Assembly: GCA_965199285.1 (NCBI GenBank)
Contig: OZ240687.1
Span: forward strand, 558,001-622,000
DNA from: CBDDGJ01 sp965199285
Lineage (GTDB): Bacteria > Pseudomonadota > Alphaproteobacteria > RS24
DNA length: 64,000 nt
Direction of reading: 5' to 3'
Each line of letters opens with the position of its first letter. The stretch's first letter is position 1. This document shows positions 62,301-64,000 of the stretch, piece after piece. The position numbers were made by a program, and so were the translations under genes. The notes below the pieces were generated by a model that made no database searches, had not been told where the DNA came from, and saw only the letters and a list, made by a program, of their open reading frames with translations.

Positions 62301-62629
62301 AAAACCACTCCTCCCCGATTCAGATAGAATCTTAGGTCATTCCATACGGAAGCCGTTAAGGTTGGAGTGGCAATGCACTTATTTATATGACAGTTACAAA
62401 ACAATAAATCAACGAAATTATAAAGAATTTTATAATAGTCTGTTAAATAAGGAAATTCTAAAGCAGGCAATATGACAGCTTAGTCGAATCAGGGATGCTG
62501 GTGACATTTTCTGTTTTATTGCCATGAGAACCGCCAAAATGATTGTAAAATAACCGCATATATACTATATAGTGTATGCGTTGAGGGCTTTTAATACTAG
62601 ATAAGCTAAAATACGGAAAAGGCGTGAAA
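62301..62629. promoter_or_regulatory. Gene-free spacer with imperfect dyad before the Abi_C gene
   Basis: 329 bp with no supportable gene. At 62555-62580 CGCATA and TATGCG arms flank a centre that contains the palindrome ACTATATAGT. It could be an operator or promoter for the abortive-infection gene at 62630, whose AAAAGG site follows. Confidence 0.35.
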
Positions 62630-63475
62630 ATGAATTTATCAGAGAAAACCATTAAAGCATTACAAGAAGTAATTAATGGTGAAATTGAGTATTCCAATTA
62701 CCGGAGTGGCCCTAAGCTTATAGATTTTTTTAATAGCTTTGGCCGCAATGATGTCTACGGGGAAAACTTTCCTTCTCGTTGGGACTATACGAGAAAATGC
62801 ATCCGAAGTTTCAATGGCACAAGCACAATAAAGCAGATTATTGAAGCAAGTGTTGACCCACGCGATTACATTGAGAGAAACGAAAATAAGCCTAATCTCT
62901 CATTGGAAGATACAGTAAACTATTTGAATCAATTTCTTCCTTTTGATAGTTATGAGCTGAAAAAAGAAGAGGGGAAAACGACATATAAAGTGTTCCAATC
63001 AGACGGACAAATTATCACTAGTGAAAATTTGGCTACCCTGTCGCATGAGTTCATAAATGAGCAAATAGAAAAAGCTGAACAAAAGCTAGCCAACGAAGAT
63101 TATGATGGCGCCATTACCAATGCTCGCTCATTGGTGGAGGCGATTCAAGAACAAATCATCCAAAAATCTGGAGCAGAAGTTCCCGAATATGCTGGTAATT
63201 TACGAACTCTTTATAAAACCACCAGACAAACCCTAAACCTTGCTACATCAAAAGACTTGTCAAACACTTTGAATCAAATACTCTCCGGCTTGGATAGCCT
63301 TGTGTCAGGAATAGCTGGTTTGAGCAACAAAATGGGGGACCGTCATTCCCGAACATATCAACCATCACGTCATCACGCAAAATTAGCAGTAAATGCAGCA
63401 TTTACATTTTGTGAGTTTTTATTAGAAACTTATGAATATCAGCAGAAGCAAAAAAACCAAAAGAACAAAGAGTAA
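62630..63475 (+). CDS. Abortive infection protein with C-terminal Abi_C domain
   Basis: 281 residues from ATG 62630, with AAAAGG 7 bases upstream. The C-terminal part (about residues 130-275) has NEDYDGAITNARSLVEAIQE and GDRHSRTYQP followed by HHAKLAVNAAFTFCEFLLET, the features I associate with the Abi_C (PF14355) domain, a HEPN-like fold often found in phage defence. The N-terminal part carries DYTRKCIRSFNGTSTIKQI and is not assigned. Two bases before the second methyltransferase gene, so both are probably one operon. Confidence 0.82.
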   Translation: MNLSEKTIKALQEVINGEIEYSNYRSGPKLIDFFNSFGRNDVYGENFPSRWDYTRKCIRSFNGTSTIKQIIEASVDPRDYIERNENKPNLSLEDTVNYLNQFLPFDSYELKKEEGKTTYKVFQSDGQIITSENLATLSHEFINEQIEKAEQKLANEDYDGAITNARSLVEAIQEQIIQKSGAEVPEYAGNLRTLYKTTRQTLNLATSKDLSNTLNQILSGLDSLVSGIAGLSNKMGDRHSRTYQPSRHHAKLAVNAAFTFCEFLLETYEYQQKQKNQKNKE

Positions 63476-63477
63476 AT

Positions 63478-64000
63478 ATGAGTAAGAATAAGCAAAAATT
63501 GGAATTGACGTGGATTGGCAAGGAAAAGCGGCCGCGGTTGGAACCGCGCATTTTGCTGGAAGAGCCGGAAAAATCTTACCACGCTGCCACGCGGGTGAGC
63601 GAAACGGATATTTTCGACAATCAACTGATTTTTGGCGATAATTTACTCGCCCTAAAAGCGCTGGAGCAGGATTATACCGGCAAGGTCAAATGTATCTTTA
63701 TCGACCCGCCATATAATACTGGTTCGGCGTTTGAGCATTATGATGATGGGCTAGAACATTCCATCTGGCTAGGGCTGATGCGGGATAGGCTGGTAATCTT
63801 ACGAAATTTACTATCCGAAGATGGTTCGCTCTGGATTACCATTGATGATAATGAAGCGCATTACTTAAAAGTGCTATGCGATGAAGTGTTTGGGCGGCGG
63901 AACTTTGTGTCAAATGTGGTTTGGCAAAAGAAATTCTCACCACAAAATGATGCCAAATGGTTAAGCGATAATCATGACCATATTCTGATTTACGCCAAAA
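63478..64000 (+). CDS. DNA methyltransferase, type III Mod-like (copy B, 3' end beyond window)
   Basis: The first 174 codons of a second Mod-like methyltransferase, starting MSKNKQKLELTW and containing motif IV IFIDPPYNTGSAFEHYDDG. The protein is almost identical to copy A in its N-terminus, differing first at the extra Ser after Met. Its 3' part is not in the window, so motif I, recognition region and completeness are unknown. It follows the Abi_C gene by two bases. Confidence 0.88.
   Translation, partial: MSKNKQKLELTWIGKEKRPRLEPRILLEEPEKSYHAATRVSETDIFDNQLIFGDNLLALKALEQDYTGKVKCIFIDPPYNTGSAFEHYDDGLEHSIWLGLMRDRLVILRNLLSEDGSLWITIDDNEAHYLKVLCDEVFGRRNFVSNVVWQKKFSPQNDAKWLSDNHDHILIYAK
63484..64000 (+). 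repeat. Right arm of 517-bp inverted repeat (5' part of methyltransferase copy B)
   Basis: Matches the reverse complement of 58038-58554 with 14 mismatches by hand count. The segment between the arms, 58555-63483, holds the helicase, DUF3800 and Abi_C genes and could invert by homologous recombination. The arm runs to the window edge. Confidence 0.9.

Noticed and set aside
58721..63475. DISARM system
   Set aside because: A methyltransferase and an SNF2-type helicase are present, but no DrmA, DrmB (DUF1998) or DrmC-like gene is visible in the window.
58038..64000. Site-specific inversion by a dedicated recombinase
   Set aside because: No intact invertase is seen; the nearby integrase is broken and truncated. 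If the segment inverts it would be by homologous recombination.

Overview
The window looks like the chromosome of an alphaproteobacterium with moderate GC content. The evidence is gene order: ruvC-ruvA-ruvB-ybgC-tolQ-tolR-tolA-tolB-pal-ybgF-tilS-ftsH-folP-glmM in one direction, the alphaproteobacterial type of SerC followed by SerA, and a DUF1285 / CoA-pyrophosphatase / small membrane protein / CCA-transferase cluster. The folP gene encodes a Sul-like dihydropteroate synthase. Published phylogenies place close chromosomal relatives of such enzymes in Rhodobiaceae and Leptospiraceae, so a Rhodobiaceae-like lineage is possible but not proven here.

Layout. 1-8.4 kb: an aromatic meta-cleavage catabolic cluster (extradiol dioxygenase, flavin hydroxylase, LysR regulator, C-C hydrolase, hydratase, acylating aldehyde dehydrogenase, aldolase) plus an acyl-CoA ligase. 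8.4-12.6 kb: housekeeping genes (CCA transferase, CoA pyrophosphatase, DUF1285, GNAT, cation antiporter). 12.7-19.4 kb: a fatty or side-chain acyl-CoA degradation operon with two acyl-CoA ligases, two dissimilar acyl-CoA dehydrogenases and a 2-hydroxyacid dehydrogenase. 19.4-37.5 kb: a long leftward core block running from ruvCAB through the Tol-Pal envelope system, tilS, ftsH, folP, glmM and thiD to serC, serA and purA. 37.6-47.4 kb: a rightward molybdenum series in which a two-subunit Mo hydroxylase is followed by XdhC, a MocA-like cytidylyltransferase, a TauE-type permease and a moaA-D-E-B-C/moeA pathway set. 47.4-51.2 kb: an MNT-HEPN fusion, an aromatic-acid MFS transporter and a carotenoid/stilbene oxygenase.

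51.2-64 kb is accessory and more AT-rich. It holds small membrane proteins, a frameshifted gene of unknown function, a tandem triplet of RhiA-like genes and a decayed tyrosine integrase. Beyond these lies a candidate defence locus: a DNA methyltransferase, a large SNF2-type helicase, a DUF3800 protein, an Abi_C-type abortive infection protein, and then a second methyltransferase in the opposite orientation that runs off the window. The two methyltransferase genes share a nearly identical 517-bp 5' part as an inverted repeat and diverge toward their middles.

Most worth a second look: the inverted methyltransferase pair around the helicase, the Sul-like chromosomal folP between glmM and ftsH, the RhiA-like triplet, and the five-fold in-frame repeat inside the MocA-like gene.
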